Below, in pieces: positions 17,555-25,422 of a DNA stretch of 64,000 nt (its first letter is position 1; each line of letters starts with the position of its first letter). The stretch covers positions 2,520,001 to 2,584,000 of the forward strand of contig NZ_JAYMGI010000002.1 of NCBI RefSeq assembly GCF_035825295.1, written 5' to 3'. A model generated the notes under the pieces. That model was not told the origin of the DNA, ran no database searches, and saw nothing but the letters and a program-made list of their open reading frames with translations. The translations under genes were made by a program, and so were the position numbers. Origin of the DNA: Actinacidiphila sp. DG2A-62 (GTDB lineage: Bacteria; Actinomycetota; Actinomycetes; Streptomycetales; Streptomycetaceae).

Positions 17555-18564
17555 CGGCTCCCTTCCAGCGCGTCGCCGAAGGGGGCGAGGCGGTGGGCGA
17601 TGAGGTAGGAGTGGAGCGCGTCGAGGTGTTCGGCGCCGAGGGTGGGCTGCGCGGAGAGGAGCGCGCGGCGGCGGTACAGCGGACGGGCGCGGTACGAACG
17701 GGATCGGGGGTGGAACGACACCGGGTCGTCGGTGATCTCGCCCACCGGCCGGCTGCCGTCGTCGTGATCCTGCGGGCCGCCGTGGAACTCGGCGCCGGCC
17801 GCGCCACCGCCATCGCCTTCGTCGGAGGCTTCCGGAATCGGGGGTACGGGCAGCCGGTCCAGCGGGCGGTCGGACACGAATTCGACAGCGGAGGCCGGGG
17901 CGTTGCGGGGATGCGCGGCCAGGGGCAGCGCGACGAGGTGCGCGAGCGTGTCGGCGGTGTGGGCCAGCAGAAGCGGGCCCTCAGGCGGGCAGGAGCGGCG
18001 TCCGAGGAACAGCGGCCACCGCGGATCGACGAGGGCGCGGGCGCACTCCCGTGCGAGGCCGCCGGGGGCGTCGGGCCGGTCGAGGCGGTCGGGGTGGTCG
18101 GGGTCATCGAGGTCGTCGGGGAAGGCGACCGCTGCGGTGAAGACGGCGTCGGCCAGGTACATGCGGTGGGTCAGCAGAGTGCCGGTGTCCCCGGGGCGCT
18201 TCTTGCCCTCCGCCGTGGTGACGGTGGCCTTGGCCGGCAGGCCGCCGCCGACGGTGTGCAGGTCGCGCAGCAGCACGCCGGGGCGGTCGATGCGCACGGT
18301 CAGCGAGACGGCGGCGAGGTCGTCGACGGCCGCGCCGCGTTCGCGTCCGAGGGCCGCGGCCAGCAGGCCGATGACGCCCGAACGGGTCGGGAAGGCGGCG
18401 GTGTCGCGTTCGTTGAAGTGGCTGTGCTCGCCCCAGGACTGCAAGGGCCCGGCGAACCGCAGCAGCAGTCCGGGTTCGGGCCGCCGGCTCGGTGGCGCGA
18501 CGGCGCCGGGGCGGGGGTCGAGTGCGGGCGCGGGTGCGCCTACGGGTGCGGGTGCGGTGGTCAT
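17551..18564 (-). CDS. cas5e: Cascade subunit Cas5e (CasD)
   Basis: 337 residues. The core GLLLRFAGPLQSWGEHSHFN followed by TAAFPTRSGVIGLLAAALGR is diagnostic of Cas5e, the subunit that binds the 5' handle of crRNA. It is longer than the usual 220-250 residues because of a Pro-rich N-terminal tail and an acidic, Gly/Asp-rich insert around residues 250-280 (EASDEGDGGGAAGAEFHGGP). The ATG overlaps the cas7 stop, and the stop overlaps the cas6e ATG. Confidence 0.93.
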   Translation of the reverse strand: MTTAPAPVGAPAPALDPRPGAVAPPSRRPEPGLLLRFAGPLQSWGEHSHFNERDTAAFPTRSGVIGLLAAALGRERGAAVDDLAAVSLTVRIDRPGVLLRDLHTVGGGLPAKATVTTAEGKKRPGDTGTLLTHRMYLADAVFTAAVAFPDDLDDPDHPDRLDRPDAPGGLARECARALVDPRWPLFLGRRSCPPEGPLLLAHTADTLAHLVALPLAAHPRNAPASAVEFVSDRPLDRLPVPPIPEASDEGDGGGAAGAEFHGGPQDHDDGSRPVGEITDDPVSFHPRSRSYRARPLYRRRALLSAQPTLGAEHLDALHSYLIAHRLAPFGDALEGSR

Positions 18565-19739
18565 GCGGCTGCGGCTCCGGCGGTGCCGAGCGCGGCGTCC
18601 AGTGCCGCGGCGATCAAATCGTCGAAGGAGTCGGCGCGGGCGCCCAGGCCGGTCGGTTCCTTGGTCTCCAGGCTCGTCCAGCCCGCGTTCAGCACGCGCG
18701 AGGCGCCGAGCAGTTTGTTGGCCGCCGCGGCGTAGGAGTCCAGGCGCTCGATGGAGTTGTCGGTGAAGCCCCCTTCGCGCGCTGCCGCGACCGGCTTCTC
18801 GAATGCCGCCGCGTACGACAGGGGCCGGTCGGTGCGGACGCTGATGTGGGCCAGGGCCGGGATGGTGTGCGGGGCGGTGGAGTTCTTCTTGGCCTGGGGC
18901 AGGGACTCGATGAACGAGCGGAGGAACGCGGTCAGCAGTTCGCGGACGGCTGTGGCGTCGTCGCCCACGTTCACGGCCAGGTCGCGCAGGTCGACGGTGG
19001 CGTAGCGGTAGAACGTGCCGGCGCTGAACTCGGCGTGCCCCATGTGGGCGCTGCCGGCGGAGTCGTTCCATGCGGCGGTGATGTCGTCGACGGCGGAGAA
19101 GTAGTCGAGTTCGACGTCGGTTCCGTGCGTGGTCAGGGCGTGGGCGACCTGGACGGCGCCGTCGACGCCGGCGGCGTCGATCTCGGCGAGCATGCGCCCG
19201 AAGAGGTTGATCACGCCGTTGCGGGAGCGCAGGACGCCTTCGATGCGGTCCTGGGGCAGGACGCTCTTGTCGGTGGGCTTCTTGATGTCCGCTGCGTTCT
19301 CCAGCTGCTCGCGGAACTCCTGGGCGAGGTCCGCGAGTTCGCCGACCGCGATCTCGGGGACGTAGACCATGGCGTTGGTCAGGACCTTGTTGGGCACGAT
19401 CTGCTTGGAGTCGTCGGGCTTCTTGCCCAGTTCGAACTTGATGCTGCTGCCGGCCGCGATGTGCCCGCCGGCGCGCTGGGCGAGCTGCTCGGGCCAGCCG
19501 CGCTGCTGCAGCTCGCGGGTGACGCGCTCGCCGATCCGCCGGGTGCGCAGGGCCTGTGCGCCGATCAGCTCCTGGAACTTCTCGCGCTGGGCGCGCTTCC
19601 AGGACTGGCTGCTGACGCGGGTACGCAGGACATTGCCGTAAAGAACCGTTTTGACCGAATTCGTGTCGTCGCGGTTGAGGTTGGCGAAGGGCACGCTCTG
19701 CAGGACGTGGATGTCGATGAATCGGGCGGGTGCGGTCAT
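18561..19739 (-). CDS. cas7e: Cascade backbone subunit Cas7e (CasC)
   Basis: 392 residues starting MTAPARFIDIHVLQSVPFAN, with LNRDDTNSVKTVLYGNVLRT and RVSSQSWKRAQREKFQELIG, the classical Cas7e opening. Six copies normally coat the crRNA spacer. Start chosen at 19739 because CAGGAGT lies just upstream; a longer frame to 19811 lacks such a site. There is a 68-bp gap from cas11. The length is close to the E. coli protein, and it appears intact. Confidence 0.96.
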   Translation of the reverse strand: MTAPARFIDIHVLQSVPFANLNRDDTNSVKTVLYGNVLRTRVSSQSWKRAQREKFQELIGAQALRTRRIGERVTRELQQRGWPEQLAQRAGGHIAAGSSIKFELGKKPDDSKQIVPNKVLTNAMVYVPEIAVGELADLAQEFREQLENAADIKKPTDKSVLPQDRIEGVLRSRNGVINLFGRMLAEIDAAGVDGAVQVAHALTTHGTDVELDYFSAVDDITAAWNDSAGSAHMGHAEFSAGTFYRYATVDLRDLAVNVGDDATAVRELLTAFLRSFIESLPQAKKNSTAPHTIPALAHISVRTDRPLSYAAAFEKPVAAAREGGFTDNSIERLDSYAAAANKLLGASRVLNAGWTSLETKEPTGLGARADSFDDLIAAALDAALGTAGAAAA

Positions 19740-19807
19740 GGGTGACTCCTGGTGCGGCGAACGGATCATGTGGTGGTCGGGGGCAGGACGCGGCGGGGTA
19801 AGCGCGG

Positions 19808-20581
19808 TCACTGCGTCGGCGCGGGATCGAGCGGCGCCTGCTCGTCGCCCGCCGCGGCATCGTCGGCCACCGCCTTGTCGCGGAGCCGGTAGAAGTCCTG
19901 CAGCCAGCGGCGGGAGATCCGGCCGGAGTGGACGGGCCAGGCGATCAGGTCGTCGAGGAGCTGCGCGAGGTCGACCGGGACGCCGACGTCGAGCAGGTAG
20001 CGGACGGCGGCGGGAAGGTGCCGGTGCAGACCGTTCACGCTCTGACGGGTCAGCAGGTTCAGCCGCTGCTCGGCCGCGGAGGCCCGCATCTCCCGTTCTC
20101 TGCCGGGTGACGTGGTGACGGCCTCGGCGAACGACGCGCCCAGGCTCGTCCCGTACCGCGCCGGCCGATGTGGCGAGTCCTGACGCACCGGGTCGCCCTC
20201 CGCGGGAGGCGTACCGTCGGCGGCCGCACGTTCGTCGCCCGACGCGAGCGACGCCAACTCCGCACCGGCGCCGTCGTCTCCGGTGCCGTCGCCGCCGTCG
20301 GCGGTGAGCCGATTACGCGGCTGGTCGGCGAGCATCGCGGCGACCGTGTAGTGCGCGCGCTGCTCGTGCTCCGAAAGGCCCCGCCCACGGGAGGGAAGCC
20401 CGGGCACGACGATGCGGTGCATGCGCGGTACGTCGTCCAGCCCCCGCCGGACGCCGCTGCGCAGGGCCGCCCGCGCCCCCGGATCGTCACGGCAGATGTT
20501 CTCGATGTAGCGGACGAACGCCAGGCGCTTCTCGCGACGGGGTACCGCCGGATCGTCCTGCGCTGAGGTGACCGTCGTCAT
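19808..20581 (-). CDS. cas11e: Cascade small subunit Cas11e (Cse2/CasB)
   Basis: 257 residues. REKRLAFVRYIENICRDDPG then ARAALRSGVRRGLDDVPRMH marks the N-terminal Cse2 helix bundle, and the C-terminal part AEQRLNLLTRQSVNGLHRHL with RYLLDVGVPVDLAQLLDDLI completes it. Residues about 90-150 form an acidic Gly/Asp/Ala-rich insert that makes it longer than the common 160-200 residues. Two copies line the belly of Cascade. It starts 122 bp after the end of the cas8e frame. Confidence 0.92.
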   Translation of the reverse strand: MTTVTSAQDDPAVPRREKRLAFVRYIENICRDDPGARAALRSGVRRGLDDVPRMHRIVVPGLPSRGRGLSEHEQRAHYTVAAMLADQPRNRLTADGGDGTGDDGAGAELASLASGDERAAADGTPPAEGDPVRQDSPHRPARYGTSLGASFAEAVTTSPGREREMRASAAEQRLNLLTRQSVNGLHRHLPAAVRYLLDVGVPVDLAQLLDDLIAWPVHSGRISRRWLQDFYRLRDKAVADDAAAGDEQAPLDPAPTQ

Positions 20582-20703
20582 GGCGGAGGCGACTCCTTTG
20601 TCGGATGTGCTGAACGTGCCGAAGAGGTCGGGGGAAGGGTTCGAGCGGCATGCGGGTGCCCAGGTGCGCGGCGCGCGTACAGGCCCGGGCGCGGCGGGCG
20701 ATG

Positions 20704-22259
20704 TCACGCCGCCTTGGGCTTGCGCTTGCCGCCGTACAGCTCGATGCGCGCCTGGGAGACGGCACGGGCACCGCGTAGGGTGCGCGTCACCGGATCGGTG
20801 ACCGTCTCGTACGCCTCCTCGGCGATCAACCGGAACGCCTTGCGCGCCGCGGCGAGATCGAGACCCGCGTCCAGCGCGCGCCCGCTCCGGTCGAGCGCCC
20901 GGAAACGCGACCAGAACTGCGCCTCGGCCCGCGGCCAGTAACGGGCGGATGCCTGCGCCGCCCACGCCCCGCCGTCGGCTGCGGAACTGTCGGTGTACTC
21001 AGCCCACGCCCTGCGGACCGCACGTTCCAGCCGGCCCCGTACAACTCACCGAGGCGCCGCAGTTGGCCCACGGCGGGGGCGGTGCGCGGATTGCACTCCT
21101 CGACGTCGCCCAGCACCGGCGGGGTGGAGGCGTCGACGAACTGCGTGTCCTTCGCCTGGCCTTCCTGATCGAAGCCGAGCGCGCGCACGCGCAGGTCCTC
21201 GGAGACGTCGGCCGCGTAGGCGAAGACCTTCGGCTGCCGCGGTCGTGCGGCTCCCGGCGCCTCGCGCAGCAGCAGCGCGTCCAGGTCGCGCCACAGCGCA
21301 CGCTGGAAACTGGCCGGCCGCGGGTAGCGGTTGCCCTGCTGGCTGGTCTGCCAGATCAGGAAGTCGTCGTCGCGGGTCGCGCGCTTCGTCCGGTAGGCCC
21401 AGGTGATGAACGCGTCGCGGACGCGTTCACCGTCCTCCTCGTCGGGAACGAGCAGCAGCGCGTGCTGGGAACACGCGGTCAGCTGGGAGCACGGCCCCGT
21501 CACCGGCCGTGGCGCACCGTCGGGGTCGGGCAGTTCGTCGAACTCCCACGGGCACTGGTCGTCCGTGCGCCGGACACCACTGTCCGGCCTGACCAGTCCC
21601 GCGAGCAGCGTCTCGAAGAGCGTGTCTCCCTCGGGGTGGTACGACAGCGCCGTACGCAGCGGCCCGGCGGTCATGCTCGCGGTCTTGACCCCGTTGACCT
21701 CGCGGGACGAACAACGGCCCGACGGCCCGTAGTAGTGCCAGACCAGCAGGTTGAGAACCGCCTCCGAGATTGTCGGCAGATCGGGAGCGGCGTCGCTGCC
21801 GTGGCGGAACCAGGCGTGATTGTTGCCGGCGGGCCGCGTGACGATCAGCTTGTTCACGCCCGCGGTGTTGTCGGCGTCGCACTGCTCCCGAAGCCGCGGG
21901 TCCTGCATCCACGGTCGGCCGCCGACCGGGTCGTAGACGGAGAAGCGGCGTTCGTAGGCGGAGAGGTAGGTGTCGATGCCGGCCCGCGGCAGGCGTCCTT
22001 CGCCCACGATGCCGTCACGGCGATCGGACCAGTCGGAGCCGGCCTCGTCCAAACCGGTCACACGGGCGGTGAGAGCGTAGAGGATGCGCAGCAGCGCGGA
22101 GTGCGCCGGCGGCTGCGCCACCGCGAGTCCGGCGATCTCATGGCTCCTGTCCAGTACGGTCCGCAGGCCCACCATCGGCGGCCGGTCCGCGGAGGCGTCC
22201 TCGGTCCAACGAACCGGTATCCAGGGGTGTTCGAGCAGGTTGGGGGTGCCGGTCGACAC
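20704..22259 (-). pseudogene. cas8e: Cascade large subunit Cas8e (Cse1), interrupted by an apparent one-base deletion
   Basis: From a GTG at 22259 with AAGGGAG five bases upstream, the frame reads VSTGTPNLLEHPWIPVRWTE and the Cse1 core (AGVNKLIVTRPAGNNHAWFR, PWMQDPRLREQCDADNTAGV). Near 21035 the frame changes. The open frame goes on to 20826 with a nonsense tail, while the true C-terminus (LERAVRRAWAEYTDSS, then ARAVSQARIELYGGKRKPKA) is in the next frame and stops at 20704. One missing C would explain it. If real, PAM reading by Cascade would be lost; a sequencing error is equally possible. An ATG at 22328 is an alternative start but lacks a good ribosome site. Confidence 0.85.
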
Positions 22260-22289
22260 GAGGTCTCCCTTCCGGGCCACAATGAGGTG

Positions 22290-22318
22290 AGGGACTCCGC
22301 GTGCGCGGAGGTGAGCGG
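22290..22318. promoter_or_regulatory. CRISPR-repeat-like hairpin in the cas3-cas8e junction
   Basis: In plus-strand register with the repeat, 21 of 29 positions agree, including both stem arms CTCCGC and GCGGAG and the following GTGA. The loop is GTGC instead of GCGA. Because the stem is self-complementary, the cas mRNA (minus strand) also forms the same six-pair stem. It lies between the cas3 stop (22331) and the likely cas8e GTG (22259). Possible role as Cas6e target or regulatory RNA. Confidence 0.45.
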
Positions 22319-22330
22319 TATCGCGCATGG

Positions 22331-25243
22331 TCAACCGGCCTTGCGTTCCAGCCCTTCGGGGCTGCTGGCGATGATCCAGCCGCCGAACGGGCACTCCCAG
22401 GTCAGGGGTTCTCCGCTGCTCGGCCGCATGCGGAGCAGGACCACGTCGCGCAGAAGCGCCTGCTTCGCCCAGGCCGCCGGCGGCGCCACGGTGTCGCCCT
22501 CGCCGCGCAGCCACTTCCCGGGGACCGGGGCGACGTGCTCCATCACGCGCACCACGTCCCTGCGCGGAACCGGCGCAGCGCTCCGGGGAAGAGGAACCGC
22601 GCCCTGCGGATCGAGGGTCAGCGAGCCGTCGTGCTGCTCGTACACGCACAGCGCCCGCCCGGTGTCCGCGCCGAGCCGTGTGGTGAGCAGTTCCTCCGTG
22701 ACACCGGGCTCGGCTCGGCTGAGGAGGTAGAGGTTCCCGTCCACGTCGGCGGGCCCACAGATGTCGACGATCTCGGCGAGATGTTCCTCCGCCGTCTGCT
22801 CTGCCAGCCGCTCGGCGTCCATGCGTCGGATCTCGCGGGCCGCGGCCTCGTCCAGGCCGTCGACGAAGTCCGGTGCATAGACGAGGTCGACCAGGCGCTG
22901 GACGTCCGTGGGCACGGCGATGCCCGCTGCCGCGCAGTCGTCGAGCAGCAGCGCGGTGCGGCGCAGCAACCCGGGGTCGTACACCGAGCCCCAGCTGCGC
23001 GGTGGCCGGCCGGCCTGCCCGTCCTCGACGGGTTCGAGTACCACCAGGCGGGGGTGGTCCTCGGGCCTCGCCCATGCCGGGCGGCCGCTCCGGCCGCGGG
23101 CGTGGCGCCGCGCGCGGCCCGCCCGCTGGAGCAGTTGCGCAAGCGGCGCGAGATCGCTCACGACCAGGTCGAAGTCGAGGTCGAGGGACTGCTCGACGAC
23201 CTGGGTGGCCACCAGGACGGAGGCCGGACGCGGCGCGGCGATGTCCTGCGGCGTCCGGGGCTTGCCGTACGCGGCCTCGCACGCGTCGGTGATGCGCTGC
23301 CGGTCGCGGGCCGGAAAATGGGAGTGCAGCAGCCTGAGGCCGCCGTCCGCTTTCGCCAGGTCGGGGAAGGCGGCGCGCAGATCGCGGTACGTGCGCTGGG
23401 CCTCGGCGACGGTGGTGCAGCACACCAGCGCGGTGCCGCCGTCCTGGACGACCGGAGCGAGAGCCTCGCGCAGGGCAGCTCGACGACCTCCCGGCCGCGG
23501 CCCGCTCTCCGGAGCGTCGGCGACGTCCCATGCGACGGGCCGGGTCTCGATCTCGACGGTGCGGGTACGTTCGCCGGCCGTGGCGCGCGGCGCTGCGACC
23601 TCGCCGCCGGCCGCGGCGGCGAACAGCCAGCCGGGATAACGGGGTTCGACTGCCGTCGCGCCCTGGAAGCCGGCGCCGCGGCGGTAAGCGTCCACCAGCG
23701 ATGCGGCGGTGCGGCCCGTCAGCGTCGCCGAGAGCAGCACGACGGGCGCGCGGAAGGCGCCGAGCCATTCGAGCAGCCGCGTCAGCAGCTTGTGCATCCA
23801 CGGCCCGTACGCGTGCGCCTCGTCGACGACGAAGACCTTGTCCGAGAGCCCGAACAGCCGCAGCGCGCTGTACGACACGGGGAGCACCGCGGTCAGGGCC
23901 TGGTCGATGGTGCCCGTGCCCAGCGGAGCCAACAGCCCGCGTTTCGCCCCTCGCAGCCACTCCCCCGCCGCCACCGCGGTGGCCGGCCCGGCGCTCAACT
24001 CGCCGTTGTCCGCGGCGTCGTGCGGCGCGTTGCGCGCGTCCCCGTCACCGTCCTCGGGCGCCGCAGTCGGCTCGGAGTTGTAGGCGGCGTTCAGCCATGC
24101 CGTCGAGTGCAGCAGGGTCAGCGCGCGATCGCCCGACAGTGCCCGTTCGGCGAACTGCGCGACGCGCGGATACATTCCGTTCGCGGTGGCCATCGTCGGA
24201 AGGGCGAAGTAGAAGCCGCGGGCGTCGGCCGCCCGGCCCAGTTCCGCCGCGGCGAACAACGCCGCCTCCGTTTTGCCGTCGCCCGTCGGCGCGGTCACGA
24301 GGACGAGCCCGGGGCCGTGCTCGGCGACCAGAGTCGGCAGATGTTCCGCCAGGTCGGCCTGCAAGGGGTTGGGCGTGAACGGGAACATCGACGCGAAGCC
24401 GACCGTCTCGAACCGGGCGCGTCCCAGCCGCGCTTCGGCCACGAGTTGGCCGGCGACCTTGCTCGCGCCCTCCCAATGCGCGTCCAGCTCCGCCGGAGTC
24501 GCCCGCCAGCCCGGTGCGGGCAGCCGCGGCTCGATCGCGTGCGTCTGGCTGGCAAGCCAGTCCGACACCACCACCAAGCCGGTGACGACGACAGCCAGTT
24601 CGGCGGGAAGTCCGGCCTTGGGCACGGCCGCGGCACCGGTGATCCGCCGCAGTTGTACGAAGTGGCGCCGCCGCTGCTCCTCCCATCCGTCCTCACCCAG
24701 TCCCGGTTGGTACGCGCTCGCCGCCGCCAGCTCCTTCGGCTTCAGCGGCGCTCCGTACCATCCGTGGTGGCCGCCCAGCATCTGCGCCACCTGATGGCTC
24801 ACCGCGCGCCTGGGAATCCTCCCGCCTCCCGGATACCCCACCTCGTCGAACAGGCCGGCCAGCGCCCAGTGCGTCCCCATCTCGTGCCGGAACGCCCGCA
24901 ACGCGTCGGCGCCAGGAGCGAACAGATACTCCGGCTCCCCCTTGATCCGCGCGAACTCCGCCGGGACCTGCGCCTGGAACGGCGGCGTGATCTTCCCCAG
25001 GTCGTGCAGCCCCGCCCAGAACGCCCCGGCCGCCCGCGCCTCGGCGACGTCCAGCCCCAGCGCTCCCGCCAGCCTGCCCCGCATCTGCGCGCCCAGCAAC
25101 TCGTCCCACAGGACGAGGAACACCGCCGCGGTGTCCAACAGGTGGCACACCACGGGATACGCCCGCGACAGCCCCTTCTCCTTGCCCCACAACCGACAGT
25201 CCAACGCCCCGCCACCCGGCGGAACTTCGCTCACCAACCCCAT
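22331..25243 (-). CDS. cas3: CRISPR nuclease-helicase Cas3
   Basis: 970 residues. The N-terminal HD nuclease has VVCHLLDTAAVF, GLHDLGKITPPFQAQ and GGHHGWYG. The DExH helicase has TAPTGDGKTEAAL (Walker A), VFVVDEAHAYGPWMHK, VVLLSATLTG and LLQRAGRARRHARG; the C-terminal domain ends in ECPFGGWIIASSPEGLERKA. Cascade recruits Cas3 to unwind and degrade target DNA. Start at ATG 25243; the frame upstream of it runs into CRISPR repeats and is spurious. No ribosome site is seen; TATCCC six bases before the ATG would fit a leaderless message. First gene of the operon, divergent from array 2. Confidence 0.96.
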   Translation of the reverse strand: MGLVSEVPPGGGALDCRLWGKEKGLSRAYPVVCHLLDTAAVFLVLWDELLGAQMRGRLAGALGLDVAEARAAGAFWAGLHDLGKITPPFQAQVPAEFARIKGEPEYLFAPGADALRAFRHEMGTHWALAGLFDEVGYPGGGRIPRRAVSHQVAQMLGGHHGWYGAPLKPKELAAASAYQPGLGEDGWEEQRRRHFVQLRRITGAAAVPKAGLPAELAVVVTGLVVVSDWLASQTHAIEPRLPAPGWRATPAELDAHWEGASKVAGQLVAEARLGRARFETVGFASMFPFTPNPLQADLAEHLPTLVAEHGPGLVLVTAPTGDGKTEAALFAAAELGRAADARGFYFALPTMATANGMYPRVAQFAERALSGDRALTLLHSTAWLNAAYNSEPTAAPEDGDGDARNAPHDAADNGELSAGPATAVAAGEWLRGAKRGLLAPLGTGTIDQALTAVLPVSYSALRLFGLSDKVFVVDEAHAYGPWMHKLLTRLLEWLGAFRAPVVLLSATLTGRTAASLVDAYRRGAGFQGATAVEPRYPGWLFAAAAGGEVAAPRATAGERTRTVEIETRPVAWDVADAPESGPRPGGRRAALREALAPVVQDGGTALVCCTTVAEAQRTYRDLRAAFPDLAKADGGLRLLHSHFPARDRQRITDACEAAYGKPRTPQDIAAPRPASVLVATQVVEQSLDLDFDLVVSDLAPLAQLLQRAGRARRHARGRSGRPAWARPEDHPRLVVLEPVEDGQAGRPPRSWGSVYDPGLLRRTALLLDDCAAAGIAVPTDVQRLVDLVYAPDFVDGLDEAAAREIRRMDAERLAEQTAEEHLAEIVDICGPADVDGNLYLLSRAEPGVTEELLTTRLGADTGRALCVYEQHDGSLTLDPQGAVPLPRSAAPVPRRDVVRVMEHVAPVPGKWLRGEGDTVAPPAAWAKQALLRDVVLLRMRPSSGEPLTWECPFGGWIIASSPEGLERKAG

Positions 25244-25308
25244 GCCGAAGGGATAGCACCGCCCACTGACAAAGCCGCCCCGCCTCGGATGATCTGCGCA
25301 CAATCGCC

Positions 25309-25422
25309 GAGCCGCCCGTAGACTCCCGGACCATGACCACCCGGACGCCCCTCGACGCGGCACGAGGCCCCGCAGCCCATAACGACATGGCAAAGCCTCT
25401 ATAGACCCGCAGGTCAGGAAGG
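25309..25422 (+). promoter_or_regulatory. CRISPR leader of array 2
   Basis: 114 bp homologous to the leader of array 1, with the same far block GAGCCGCCCGTAGACTCC (25309-25326), CATGACCAC, and CAGGTCAGGAAG before the first repeat. It lies in the divergent region between cas3 and the array, so the cas promoter and the crRNA promoter sit back to back. Confidence 0.75.

Noticed and set aside
22290..22318. Start of an additional CRISPR array at cas8e
   Set aside because: No second copy at 61 bp on either side; only one repeat-like hairpin exists.
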